64,000 bases of DNA from Stomoxys calcitrans (GCF_963082655.1 NC_081553.1:61370311-61434310); one strand, 5' to 3'. Shown: positions 1 to 11,330, counted from the stretch's first letter. The notes: a model not told the origin generated them from the sequence alone. A program made the numbers and translations.

Positions 1-1350
1 AGAGGCATAAGATGTAGCATTAAATTCATTGCATCAGATGGTGTCGTCCTCAGTGCGGCTGTGATGCACAAACAAGCCATCATTTGGATCCGGTTAAGTA
101 TTGAGCAGCAGGTGGACTTTTGAAGCTACGTGGTCCGTCCACCAGACCACAACACCATATAGCATTATGGGTCTGACAACTGCAGTATGTAACCAATACA
201 TGACATAACCTATGCGCGGTCTAAACCCCCAACTCTTGCCAATGGCTCTATTGCAGGTATATAGGGCCAATGGCTCTCTTGCATGTGTATAGAGCCAATG
301 GCTCTCTTGCAGGTGTATAGACCCAATGGCTCTCTTGCAGCTGTATAGAGCAAGAGTTGCCTTTCTTCCCCTTTCAAAAATGTTGGATTTGAAGTTCAAT
401 TTCCAGCAATTGTCCAGCAAAACACCCAGGTATTTTGCGCTTTCTGTAAAAGGAACATTCTGTCCACCCAAGGAAACAGTTTCCACTGTTGGCATCTTGT
501 ATCTCCTACTGAAAAGAACTACTTCCATTTTTCTCGAATTTATACCTACACCACTTTCGGTAGCCCAGTTTGCTGTTGCACGTAAAGCTTCCTGAAGTGT
601 ATCCATTAGAATGCTGGTAAACTTTCCCCTCACCGCAATTGCCACGTCATAAGCATACGCGACCACTTTTACACCTTTTTCTTCCACAGACAATAATATT
701 TTGTTAATGGCTATATTCCGAAGTAGAGGAGTACAGTACACCTCCTTGAGATGTTCTTCTACTGACCCATCTTTTTAGATCCACAGATCCCAAGCCTGCC
801 GTAATGCATCTTTTAGTAAGTAAGTTATTAATAAACTTATTTGCGGTAGAGTTGATGCCTAGAAACTCCAACTCCTTCATGATTGATGTCGGTGTTACAT
901 TATTGAAAGCACCTGCAGTTTCAAAACATGTTACCATTGTAAATTCCTTGATAGCGAAAGAATCCTCTTTGTAGCCGACTAGGTCGTGAAGAGCTGTTTC
1001 AATGGATTTGCCTATGCTGCCGCGATAGGCGATCTCCAGGGATCTTTGCCCCAAGATATGTTTTTATCAAGCTCTCAAAAGTCTTCAGCATTAAGGATGA
1101 CAGACTAATAGAACGAAAATCTTTCGCCTTCGTGTGGTAGTGTTTTCCTGCTTTCGGAATGAAAACGACCTTGGTGTCCCTCCATCTCAGAGGTATATAT
1201 GACATTCTGAAACACGCAAAGTATATCTCCCTAAGCCAGGGAACCAGTCTATCAGACACAGCTTGAAATTCAGTCGGTGATACATCATCAGGGCGTGGCG
1301 ACTTAAGCAGTCGAAACTTCTTATCGCCCAAAGTATTTTCGGACCTCAAG
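1..1350 (-). pseudogene. LINE-C reverse transcriptase, decayed, running off the window start
   Basis: Reading down the minus strand from about 1350, the fragments are a fingers region (RDTKVVFIPKAGK, then RSISLSSLMLKTFE), then ETALHDLVGY, a motif-A region (AGAFNNVTPTSIMKELEFLG), a motif-B-like SQGGVL, the active-site loop and a thumb region ending near VVRPIMLYGVVVWW. This is the pol of a non-LTR retrotransposon of the R1/I/Jockey kind, which copies RNA into DNA at a nicked target. The motif-A aspartate is gone (a sister copy at 61200-61260 reads FLDIEGAFNN; here it reads CFETAGAFNN). The YADD loop reads AYAYDV, so both metal-binding sites are lost. Several frameshifts occur, and a short tandem duplication (VALYTCKRAIG-like) lies near 250-350. 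The frame continues past base 1 (CLCITAALRTTPSDAM). Family is confident; clade is uncertain. Confidence 0.85.
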
Positions 1351-1640
1351 GATTCCTTCATCATAAATTCTTTAATGATAAGCCTTCGATCAATTTCCAA
1401 GATTTCGGTGTCTCTGCGAATCCCGTCGTATCCAGTGGAAAATGGGTTTTTTTTTCGCAAAAGACTCTACATGTCCTCGGTTGTCTCTGCTCTCACTCCC
1501 TGTCGTCTAATAACGTTTCAGTTTGGACATGGGTTTTCGAAAGAAACTTTTTCATCCTGGCAGCGTCTTTAACGCTATTGACCTGAACGCAGAAAAGCTT
1601 CCAGCAGGCATGTTTTGCTTGAGCCGTGTATAATGCACAT
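1351..1640 (-). pseudogene. LINE-A linker segment joined to LINE-C
   Basis: On the minus strand this stretch matches the plus-strand LINE-A copy at 58700-59210: a segment ending MKKFLSKTHVQT, then the region before the reverse transcriptase fingers. At about 1345-1355 similarity passes to LINE-C (compare 61800-61930) without a break in orientation or in homologous position. The fragment has no intact frame. It is either a chimeric LINE or two fragments joined by chance. Confidence 0.7.
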
Positions 1641-3079
1641 CCCAATGTACACCATTAAAAAAAATTAAAATAAAATTTTAATATTTTTTTATAAAAATAG
1701 AAGAAACAAATAAAACTCATTACTTCATTTGCCTTAACACTCAAAATCGGTAGATCGGTCTATATGACAGCTAATTGTGAATATGTTCCGATCTGGAACA
1801 AATCTAGAGGGATGTGTAGGGGTTTAAGACAACTCACCTTTCAAACTTTTAATAAAATAGAGCAATGAATGCTCCTTCTATGACATTTTATGAGACCTTA
1901 AATCAGGAAATCGGTCTATAATCATGTCGAATATCTAAAGAACTACAACTGGTGATAACGAAAATGTTTCCCATCTACCGGTGTCTGTATCAAGCGCAGT
2001 TCATTGCAACTTAGTTTTATACACCATAATATTCATATATTATCCTTCATAATAATAGACCAGCAGTTTTCTCATATAATTCAATTAGTTCATTAACTAC
2101 AGACACACCCACATTATCCCCTGTGCCACCAAAGATCATCTCTATTACAAATGATTAATAATGACAGCGCCAAAAGACATCCTCTAAGCCTGTTTACCAT
2201 TCATTCATTCATGTGTGAATTTGTTGCCGACAAATAAACTATTGCTGTAACATTAACATTTATTAGAGCGTTCAACAAAAATACACAAAAACAAAAACAC
2301 TATAACAATTTTTGTTCCAACAAAAACCCCATGAATATTAAAGGTATTTCGGTACTTTGTCCTTCGAACAAACTCTCGCACACATCCGCACATTCATATC
2401 CCTAAATAAATTTATTGATAAGTTTACGCTTCACTAAAGCATAAATCTCATAAAATATTTCCAAGCTATTAACAGCTGTGCTTTCAGAACTTTTCGCCAT
2501 ACTCCCCTGCACCCACTCCACTCCACTCCACCCCACCTCAACACTTGCAATGTTAAACAAAAACACCTTTTTAACGCCACAACGGAAACGGAACTATTTC
2601 AATGGAATTTCTTACATTGCTGTGAGTGAGTGTGTGTGTGTGCGTTCGCCGTATCGCACATTGCCACTGATGATAACAACAAACAAGCGACACAAACAAA
2701 CGCACTTACAAACATTGTTACGGATGCCAACTAGAAAACCCCTGAGCACACATGAAGCATAGATGTGTGTGCGTACAAGCCATACAAGCGTGTTAATGTA
2801 ATGGAAGTAATTTACGTCAACTTAACCAAATCTATGTGAAATCGAAACAGACACCAATGCCACAGAAGCTCTAACAATTTCTTTTTTTTTTTGGGGGGAA
2901 AATACTACAACCATTCCCCCAAAATTGGTTTCTTTAGAGAGTAAAACAAGACGAGGGAAGAAGAAACCGGTGGAAACACCCGGATGGTTGTGTTTATTTG
3001 TAAAGGACAAATGGGCTTGTTTTGACGATACCAATTTTTCTCTAGAAATTATTCCAAAGAATTTTTTTTAGGAAAATAG
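1641..3079. other. unique-looking AT-rich DNA, no gene seen
   Basis: No frame here has recognisable domains. It contains short simple sequence (C-rich CACTCCA runs near 2510-2540, a GTGTGT run near 2630-2642, a T/G homopolymer run near 2880-2900). Open frames of 70-94 codons have ordinary low-complexity composition and are not supported as genes. Confidence 0.6.
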
Positions 3080-3275
3080 TATTTTAATGAAAAAAAAATT
3101 GTATTTTCAAGTTTTTTTGCCTGTTAGGGCGAAGATCATTAAATTTTGCAAATTTTTTGTTTGTTTCTTTTTCGAGACTAGCTCAGTGATCGGAGAGGAA
3201 AAGCCAAAGATCGCAACACACACCAACAATTATGAGTCGCGTTTTGTAATTTCGTTACAACATCTTGCCAGCTGA
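3080..3275 (+). repeat. unclassified interspersed repeat X, copy 1
   Basis: The segment runs from a motif TTTTTTGCCTGTTAGGGCGA through CTCAGTGATCGGAGAGGAAA to GATCGCAACACACACCAA. The same series of motifs recurs on the minus strand at 42550-42850 and in pieces at 27106-27585 and 6047-6215. No coding capacity or terminal repeat was recognised. Confidence 0.6.
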
Positions 3276-3289
3276 AATACAAACAGCAT

Positions 3290-4130
3290 GATTATGTCAA
3301 GGGAAGGTCGGTGGAGACTGCCCTGCATGAAGTTGTGCATAAAATGGAAGAATCCTTTGATGGCAAGACGTACACATTGGCGGTATGCACTGATATCGAG
3401 GGGGCTTTAAGCAATGTGCGGACCGACACACTGATCCAATCCTTAGACCAGTACCAAGGTAGACCGGGTCCTTAGAGACCGGATAAACCATATGCTAAGG
3501 AACACGTGGAAAAATTGGGGATCTGATGACATAGATATAAAGGAAAAAGTGGCACAGGCAACGCCACAGGGGAGGGGGCATTTTAACGTCACTCCTATGG
3601 GTGACCAACATAAATAACCTATTGCGGATGCTGATTGAGAAGGAATTTGAACCTGTCTACTACGCAAATGATGTTATAATACTTGTAAGGGATAAGGATT
3701 CGAACCAGCTATGTACAAGGGCCAAAGGGTCTTGCAGATGGCACACGACTAGGCTAGACCTAGAAATCTCAATGTTAACCCAGAATATGCCAAGGGAGAC
3801 GAAGGTGGGTCAACTTGACGCACCACATTTCCTCAGTAGAACGATTTCGATATCTGACAAGGTCAAATACTTAAGTGTAATCTTGGACAGGAAACTGAAA
3901 TGAAGGCTCACAGATGTTGGACGCTATGGGGCCTGAATCCGAGGTAGTCCATTTGCTCTACAGGAGCGTGTTTAGACCAATATTTACTTACGCGTCATTA
4001 GTTGGGTGGAGTGCGATGGAGATAAACGTATCGTTAGGATAATACATCAGCTTGAGAGAACATGTTGTCTTGGGATAGGCGGAGCGATGAGGTCCAACCC
4101 ACTGACATACAGTTTGTAAAGTAGAGTGGA
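3290..4130 (+). pseudogene. LINE-A reverse transcriptase, 5' part of a split element
   Basis: Plus-strand translation gives ETALHEVVHKMEESFDGKTY, then a motif-A region CTDIEGALSNVRTD, a motif-B-like ATPQG, the active-site loop PVYYANDVIILVRDKD and a thumb region DKVKYLSVILDRKLK. This is a non-LTR reverse transcriptase. The YADD loop has become YAND, removing one metal-binding aspartate, and there are frameshifts around 3480-3600 and 3900. The element is 5'-truncated; no endonuclease is present. It continues past the 16-bp array into the RNase H part at 5399. Copies at 22108-22172 and 59400-59830 share parts of it. Confidence 0.88.
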
Positions 4131-5398
4131 GGTAGCGCAGAGCAGCGGTAGGGAAGAGTAAAGTAGAGTAGAGTAGAGTAGCGGTAGAGTAGAGTAGCGG
4201 TAGAGTAGAGTAGCGGTAGAGTAGAGTAGCGGTAGAGTAGAGTAGCGGTAGAGTAGAGTAGCGGTAGAGTAGATTAGCGGTAGAGTATAGTAGCGGTAGA
4301 GTAGAGTAGCGGTAGAGTAGAGTAGCGGTAGAGTAGAGTAGCGGTAGAGTAGAGTAGAGTAGCGGTAGAGTAGAGTAGCGGTAGAGTAGAGTAGCGGTAG
4401 AGTAGAGTAGCGGTAGAGTAGAGTAGAGTAGCGGTAGAGTAGAGTAGCGGTAGAGTAGAGTAGCGGTAGAGTAGAGTAGCGGTAGAGTAGATTAGCGGTA
4501 GAGTAGAGTAGCGGTAGAGTAGAGTTGCGGTAGAGTAGAGTAGCGGTAGAGTAGAGTAGCGGTAGAGTAGATTAGCGGTAGAGTAGAGTAGCGGTAGAGT
4601 AGAGTAGCGGTAGAGTAGAGTAGAGTAGCGGTAGAGTAGAGTAGCGGTAGAGTAGAGTAGCGGTAGAGTAGAGTAGCGGTAGAGTAGAGTAGCGGTAGAG
4701 TAGAGTAGCGGTAGAGTAGAGTAGCGGTAGAGTAGAGTAGCGGTAGAGTAGAGTAGCGGTAGAGTAGAGTAGCGGTAGAGTAGAGTAGCGGTAGAGTAGA
4801 GTAGCGGTAGAGTAGAGTAGCGGTAGAGTAGAGCAGCGGTAGAGTAGAGTAGCGGTAGAGTAGAGTAGCGGTAGAGTAGAGTAGCGGTAGAGTAGAGTAG
4901 CGGTAGAGTAGAGTAGCGGTAGAGTAGAGTAGCGGTAGAGTAGAGTAGCGGTAGAGTAGAGTAGCGGTAGAGTAGAGTAGCGGTAGAGTAGAGTAGCGGT
5001 AGAGTAGAGTAGCGGTAGAGTAGAGAAGCGGTAGAGTAGAGTAGCGGTAGAGTAGCGATAGAGTAGAGTAGCGGTAGAGTAGAGTAGCGGTAGAGTAGAG
5101 TAGCGGTAGAGTAGAGTAGCGGTAGAGTAGAGCAGCGGTAGAGTAGAGTAGCGGTAGAGTAGAGTAGAGTAGAGTAGAGTAGCGGTAGAGTAGAGTAGCG
5201 GTAGAGTAGAGTAGCGGTAGAGTAGAGTAGCGGTAGAGTAGAGTAGCGGTAGAGTAGAGTAGCTGTAGAGTAGAGTAGCGGCAGAGTAGAGTAGCGGTAG
5301 AGTAGAGTAGAGTAGCGGTAGAGTAGAGTAGCGGTAGAGTAGAGTAGCTGTAGAGTAGAGTAGCGGTAGAGTAGAGTAGAGTAGAGTAGAGTAGAGTG
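4131..5398. repeat. 16-bp minisatellite inside a LINE
   Basis: About 75 tandem copies of the unit AGTAGCGGTAGAGTAG. Extra 5-bp AGAGT steps occur at intervals (for example near 4355, 4425, 4620, 5160-5180 and 5380-5395), and single-base variants such as AGATTAG, AGCAGCG and AGCTGTAG are present. The array sits exactly where uninterrupted LINE-A copies read GTGAGGCAGCCACTGCGGCT (48380-48400), so it probably grew from that short sequence. It breaks the frame because 16 is not a multiple of 3. Confidence 0.97.
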
Positions 5399-6046
5399 GC
5401 TATGAGACTTAAGGCGATGGGAGAATGGATTCAGGATAGGAGCAGCTCATACCATCGAGGTACAATCGAGTCGACGATAGAAAAGCTGGAAGGAAGGGAA
5501 GAGGTTTCCGATCTGATATCTGCGACGACACTTGAGATCTAGTGCGAGGCACTGCTGCCAGCGGAACTGTCTTGGACTGATGGAAACCTAGTATTGCCAG
5601 CTGCAAGATCATATTATACGGGTGGATCAAACCTAGAGGACAGAGTGGGTCTGGGATTATTTATTGCGTACACAGGGACTGAGATCTGTTTTAGACTGCC
5701 TGACCATACTGTCTGAACTGCAGGCGTAGATAGGGGGGATCACGGAATGTGTGAGGTGTTGCGGTGCTAACGCAAAGAAGTCCAGTGTGAACATCTTTAC
5801 GGACAGTAAAATGGCCATAAGGGCAATAACAACCAGGTGAGTAAGGTCACGAACACTCTTGCTGCGTAAGAAGGAGATTAAAGCCTTCTCTGAGGATGGC
5901 ACAATTCGCATCGTTTGGTTGCCGGGCCATAACGGAATAAGGAGAAGGAGAAATAAAAGGCCAGACGATTTGGCAGTGAAGGTCGAAGAACTGCCGTCAA
6001 TAAGCTTGATTAATCCCAAGCCTTTCGGGTCGACGCAGCCCGAGAT
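5399..6046 (+). pseudogene. LINE-A RNase H domain, 3' part of the split element
   Basis: After the minisatellite the frame resumes as MRLKAMGEWIQDRSSSYHRG, the start of the RNase H region in LINE-A. RNase H of such LINEs removes the RNA strand from the RNA-DNA hybrid. Of the acidic residues, the first is lost (YTGGSN where other copies read YTDGSK), the second is lost to a stop (LQA then TAG), and the third is kept (NIFTDSKMAIRAITTR). The last motif (VWLPGHNGIR) is damaged by an insertion just after it. The match ends near FGSTQPE, before the C-terminal zinc knuckle. Confidence 0.85.
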
Positions 6047-6235
6047 CACAACACACACGTTTCGTAATTTGATTACAGTTACTCATCAGCCGTCCGGCAA
6101 CAGTAGGCCCTTGATGCCTTCACACCTAATATTGCTGATGAGTACGATCTCTGTCTTTCCTTTTCCACTTGCAAAGAAAATTTCCGATCATTGAACTCGT
6201 CTGAGAAGAGAGAGAGAGAGAGTGAGAGAGAGAAG
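6047..6235. repeat. rearranged pieces of repeat X, then a GA microsatellite
   Basis: GATCACAACACACACG followed by TTCGTAATTTGATTACA resembles 3211-3262 on the left side of the same LINE. The reverse-oriented piece at about 6140-6200 (CCTTTTCCACTTGCAAAG, ACTCGTCT) resembles the other end of repeat X. A GA-rich run follows at 6206-6235. Confidence 0.5.
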
Positions 6236-6391
6236 AGCAAAAACAAAAATTTTATTGTTTTTCAAATTATTTCCCATCAGAGAACAAATTGCTAACATTC
6301 GATTTTATAATTTCAGAATTCATAATTTCGTTGCCTTTGACTTGCCTTCATTATACAAAAGCCAGTAATACTGTTGCTTTCAAATGCATTC

Positions 6392-7441
6392 ATTTTTATA
6401 CCCACCACCATAGGATGGGGATATACTAATCTAGTCATTCCGTTTGTAACACCTCGAAATATTCGTCTAAGACCCCATAAAGTCTATATATTCTGGATCA
6501 TCTTGACATTCTGATTTGATCTAGCCATTCCGTCCGTCCATCTGTCGAAATCACGATAGCGGTCGAACGCGTAGAACTAGCCGCTTGAAATTTTGCACAG
6601 GTCCGTATCGATTCAGATTTAGATATAGCTCCCATATAAACCGATCTCCCTATTTGACTTCTTGAGTCCCTGGAAGCCGAATTTTTGGTCCGATTTGGCT
6701 GAAATTTTGCACGCAGTGTTCCGTTATGACTTCCAAGAACTTAGCCAAGTACGGTTCGAATCGGTCTATAACCTGATATAGCTCCCGTATAAACCGGTCT
6801 CATGATTTGAATTCTTGAGCCCGCCCTAGAAAGCCGCAATTTTTGCCCGATTTCGCTGAAATTTTTCATGTGGTGTTCTATTATGACTTCTAAAAACTGT
6901 GTCAAGTACGGTCCAAATCGATTTATAATCTGATATAGCTCCCCTATAAACCGATCTCCCGATTTGACTTCTTGAGCCCTTACAAGCCGCAATTTTTATC
7001 CACTTTGGCTGATATTTTGCATGTAGTGTTCTGTTATGACTTTCAAGAACTGTACTAAGTAAAATCCAAATCGGTCTATAACCTGGTCTAGCTTTCATAT
7101 AAACCGATCTACCGATTTGATTTCTTGATTCCTTACAAGTCGTAATTTTTTTCGTTTTAGCTGAAATTTCGCAAGCCATCTTCTATTACGACTTCCAGCA
7201 ACTGTGCCAAGTACGTTCCAAATCAGTCTATAACCTGATATCGCTCCCATGTAAACTGGTCTCTTCATCATCCTTATTGGGTTCCTAGAAGCTTTAATCT
7301 TTGGTGGTATGACAGAAGTTTGGTATGTAGAATAATAATATGCCCTTCAACTAAATTTAATTTGTATAAATTTTTACCAGAACCCATGGTGGTTGGCTCC
7401 CAAGTTTGGGCCCAGCCGAACTTAGCACACTTTTACTTGTT
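6392..7441 (+). mobile_element. DINE-1-like (Helentron-associated) element, full length, type I
   Basis: The 5' end (TTTTATACCCACCACCATAG, then GGGGATATACTAATC) and the block CATAAAGTCTATATATTC, GATCTAGCCAT and CCGTCCGTCCATCTGTC match the order of blocks in Drosophila DINE-1/INE-1. The inside is four or so degenerate tandem units of about 153 bp (CGATTTGACTTCTTGAGCC, TATAACCTGATATAGCTCCC). The 3' end (CCATGGTGGTTGGC, GGCCCAGCCGAACTTAGCA, ACTTGTT) is the family's usual terminus with a degraded hairpin. It has no transposase; it depends on a Helentron Rep/helicase elsewhere. Frames in the repeats are by-products of the period. Confidence 0.85.
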
Positions 7442-8095
7442 CATTACTTATACGGCATGACCTTGCTCTCGAAGGTAACCTAAGAAAATTTGTAGTTAAC
7501 AGTGGAAAAGGTATAAATTATAGTAAACTTACGTCTATGAATGTACTCAGGCTCCCCTAAGTTGTTCACCAACGAATTACTCGATGCTCCCCTTTTGTAC
7601 TCATCTTACTCCTTGAAGAAGTTCTATTACATTTACCCATAACACATACAATCATTTGCCATGAATACAAGTGTGTATGTGTTTGAGTTAAGTGTCTAAA
7701 TGTGATTATGTGCGTTTGTGTGCCTTCTTGTGCTTTCCAAAAAAGAAAACATTTTCTTTATTCAATTTCACAAACTAAACGTAAATGCAAGAATAACAAC
7801 AACAACAACCACAGCTACCATAATTTCTAAAAAGGATCATATTTCCTTCTTTATTTCATTCTTCCCTTTTTCCTACCACAAGCAAAGAAACAAACAAAAA
7901 CCTGAAATACAAGAATAACAATAGCAAATAAGCACATGAGAAGAGCTGTTGAAAAAGCAAAAATCATAGTCAGCTTTAAGAAGACAACAAACAATTTTTC
8001 TACAACTTTCTCTAAAGAAAAGTAAACATCAGGTTAATGGAAGTGACATGAAGTGTTAAGAAAAGGCACACACAAGCACAATTCTATACCATTTC
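7442..8095. other. unique-looking DNA
   Basis: AT-rich sequence with an AAC-rich run near 7795-7815. No gene or repeat relationship was recognised. Confidence 0.5.
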
Positions 8096-8145
8096 TATTT
8101 ATTCCCTACACCACTACTGTGGTACAGGGTATTATTTTAAATTAA
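8096..8145 (+). repeat. 5' end of second DINE-like family, fragment
   Basis: CCCTACACCACTACTGTGGT followed by ACAGGGTATTA is the same 5' terminus seen at 44188 and, reversed, at 47268. It stops just before the 31-bp array begins, so only the end of the element is left. Confidence 0.7.
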
Positions 8146-8179
8146 TTCACACAAATAAACACGAATTATAAATATTCCC

Positions 8180-11100
8180 TAAGGCATGGGTGGCTTTTGT
8201 ACCCCCCTCCGTTTGAGGAGGGCATTTTGTTTACCCCTTCCCTTGGGAAAGAGACGTTTCGTACCCTTAAAGAAAGTAGTAGTTTGTACCTTTTCCCTAG
8301 AGAAAAGTTGGTTTTTGTACCCTTTATCCTTGGGAAAGGGTAGGTTTTGTAAATTTTCCCTTGAGAGAGGGTAGTCCTTGTACACTTTCCCTAGAGAAAG
8401 GGTAGTTTTTGTACCCTTTCCCTTGGAAAAGGGTAGTTTTTGGACCTTTTCCCCTCGAAAAAGGATAGTTTTTGTACTCTTTCCCATGGGAAAGGGTATT
8501 TTCTGTTTCCTCTCCCTTGGTAAAGGGTAGTTTCTGTACACTTTCCTTTAGGAAAGGGTAATTCCTGTACCTTTTCCTTTGGGAAAGGGAAGTTTTTGTA
8601 ACCTTTCCCTTGGTAAAGGGTAGTTTCTGTACACTTTCCCTAGGAAAAGGGTAGCTAATGTACACTTTCCCTTGGGAAAGGGTAGTTTCTGTACCTTTTC
8701 CCTCTTAATCCTTTCCCCTGGGAAAGGGTACTTTCTGTAACATTTCCCTTTGAAAATTTAGTTTCTGCACCCTTTCCTTTGGGAAAGGGAAGGTTTTGTA
8801 CCCTGTCCCTAGGTAAAGGGTAGTTTCTATACCCTTTCCCTTGAGAAAGGGTAGTTCCTTTACCCTTTCCCTTGGTAAAAGGCACTTTCTTTACCCTTCG
8901 CCTTGGGAAAGGGTAGTTTCTTTATCCATTCCCTTGGGATAGGTAGCTTCTTTCTTTAGTCTTTCCTTTGGGAGAGGGTAGTTTCTTTACCCTTTCCCTT
9001 GGGAAATTATAGTTTCTTTGCTCTTTTCCTTGGAATAGGGTAGTTTCTTTACTCTTTCCCTTGGAAAAGGGTAAGTTCTTTACCCATTCTTTACCCTTGC
9101 AAAAGGGTAGTTTCTTTACCCTTTCCCTTGGGAGATGCTAGTTTATTTACCCTTTCTCTTGGGAAATGCTAGTTTATTTACCCTTTCCCTGGGGAAATAT
9201 TAGTTTATTTACCCTTTCCCTTGGGAAAGGGTAGTTTCTTTACTTTTTCCCTTGGGAAAGGGAAGTTTCTTTACGCTTTACCTTGGGAAAGGATAGTTTC
9301 CCTTCCTTTCCCTTTTCCTTCCCTTGGGAAAGGGTAGTATTTTTACCATTTCCCTTGCGAAAGGTTAGTTTCTTTACCCTTTCCCTTGGGAAAGGATAGT
9401 TTCTTTAGTGTTTTCTTTGGGAGAGGGTAGTTTATTTACCCTTTTCCTTGGGAAAGAATAGTTGCTTTACCTATTGCTTCGGGAAAGGGTAGTTTCGTTA
9501 CCCTTTCCCTTGGTAAAAGGTACTTTCTTTACCATTCCCCTTGTGACAGGGTAGTTTGTTTACTCTTTTCCTTGAAAAAGCGTAGTTTCTTTACTCTTTT
9601 ACTTGGAAAAGGGTAATTTCTTTACCCTTTCCCTTGAGAAAGTATAGCTTCTTTGCCCTTTTCCTTGCAAAAGGGTAGTTTCTTTACCCTTTCCCTTGGG
9701 AAAGAATATTTTCTTTGCTCTTTACTTTGAGAGAGGATAGTTTCTTTACCCTTTCCCTAGGGAAAGAATAGTTTCTTTACCCTTTCCTTATGGAAAGGGT
9801 AGTTTCTTTACCCTTTCCTTTGGTAAAAGGTACTTTCTTTTACTCTCTTCCTTAGAAAAGAGTACTTTCTTTACCCTGTCCCTTGGGAAATTATAGTTTC
9901 TTTATTCTTTTCCTTGGAATAGGGTAGTTTCTTTACCCTTTCCCGTTTGAAAGGGTAGTTTCTTTACCATTTCCCTTGGTAAAGAGTAGTTTCTTTGCCG
10001 ATTCCCTTGAGAAAGGGTAATTTTTTATCATTTTCCTTGGGTTATGCTAGTTTCTTCACCCTTTCCTTTGGGAAAGGGTAGTTTCTTTACCCTTTCCCTT
10101 GGGAAAGAATAGTTTATTTGCCCTTTCCCTTGGGAAAATGTAGTTTATTGACCCTTTCCTTTAGGAAAGGGTAGTTTCTTCACTCTTTCCCTTGGTTTCT
10201 TACCTTTTCCCTTGGCAAAGCATAGTTTCCTTACCCTTTCTCTTGCGTTTCATTACCCTTTCCTGGAGAAGGGGTAGTTTCTTTACTTTTGCCCTGGGAA
10301 TGGGTAGTTTCTTTACCCTTTCCCTTGGTAAAAGGTACATTATTTAGCTCTTTTCCTTGGAAAACGGTACTTTCTTTACCCTTTTCCTTGAAATAGGGTA
10401 GTTTATGTACCCTTTCCCTTTTGAAAGTGTACTTTCTTTACCGTTTTCCTTAGGAGAGGGTAACTTTTTATCCTTTCCTTTGGGATATGCTAGTTTCTTC
10501 ACCCTTTCCCTTGGGAAATGCTAGTTTCTTCACCCTTTCCTTTGGGAAAGGGTAGTTTCTGAACCCTCTCCTTTCGAATTAGTTTCTGTACTCTTTCCTT
10601 TGGGAAATGGTAGTTTCTTTACCATTTCCCTTGGGAAAGGGTAGTTTCTTTACCCTTTTCCTTGAGAAAGAATATTTTTTACCCTTTCCCTTGGAAAAGA
10701 GTAGTTTCTTTACCCTTTCCCTTGGAGAAGGTTAGTTTCCTTACTCTTTTTCTTGGGAAAGAGTAGCTTTTTACCGTTTTGCTTGGGAAAGGATAGTTTC
10801 TTTCCTTTCCCTTGGGAATGGATAGTTTCTTTACACTTTCCCATGGGAATGGGTTGTTTCTTTACACTTTCCCTTGGGAGAGGGTAGTTTCTTTACCCTT
10901 TCGCTAGGAAAAGCGTAGTTTATTTACCCTATCTCTTTGTATAGTGTAGTTTTTTTACCCTTTCCCTTTGCTTGTGTACAATTTTCCTAGAGAGAGGGTA
11001 GTTTCTCTACCCTTTCCCTTTGCATCTAGTTTCTGTCCTCTCCTCTTGGGAAACGATAGTTTTTGTACCCGTTCCGATGGGAATGGGAACATGTAGTAGA

Positions 11101-11330
11101 AGTTTTTGTTTCAGTTTTCGATTGAAAAGAGTTGTTTTCGCACACTTTCTTGGAAGATGGTAGTTTGTGTTTTTCCTTGGGAAAGAGCTGTTTTGTACTC
11201 TTTTGCTTCGGTTAAGGTGGTTTTTATACCCTTTTCTTTGTTTAAGGGTAGTTTCTATACCCTTTCTCTTGATAAATGGTAGTTTCTGTACCCTTTCCCT
11301 TGGAAAAGGGTTGTTTTTGCACCCTTTGCA
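8180..11330. repeat. 31-bp palindromic satellite array
   Basis: Roughly 100 imperfect copies of a 31-bp unit: GGGAAAGGGTA, GTTTCTT, TACCCTTTCCC, TT. The two 11-bp arms are reverse complements. Each arm can pair with the next arm across 7 bases or with the previous one across 2 bases. Units are most regular in about 8980-10700 and more diverged at both ends. Open frames of 60-120 codons here (runs like KGKGTK, YPLPRE) follow from a stop-poor unit and are not genes. Confidence 0.97.

Noticed and set aside
8179..8885. Minus-strand frames with KGKGTK and YPLPRE repeats as a repetitive protein
   Set aside because: They follow the 31-bp satellite, whose unit is not a multiple of 3, so the phase rotates and stops are avoided by chance.
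8180..11330. CRISPR-like array
   Set aside because: There are no unique spacers; units are contiguous, and the genome is that of an animal.
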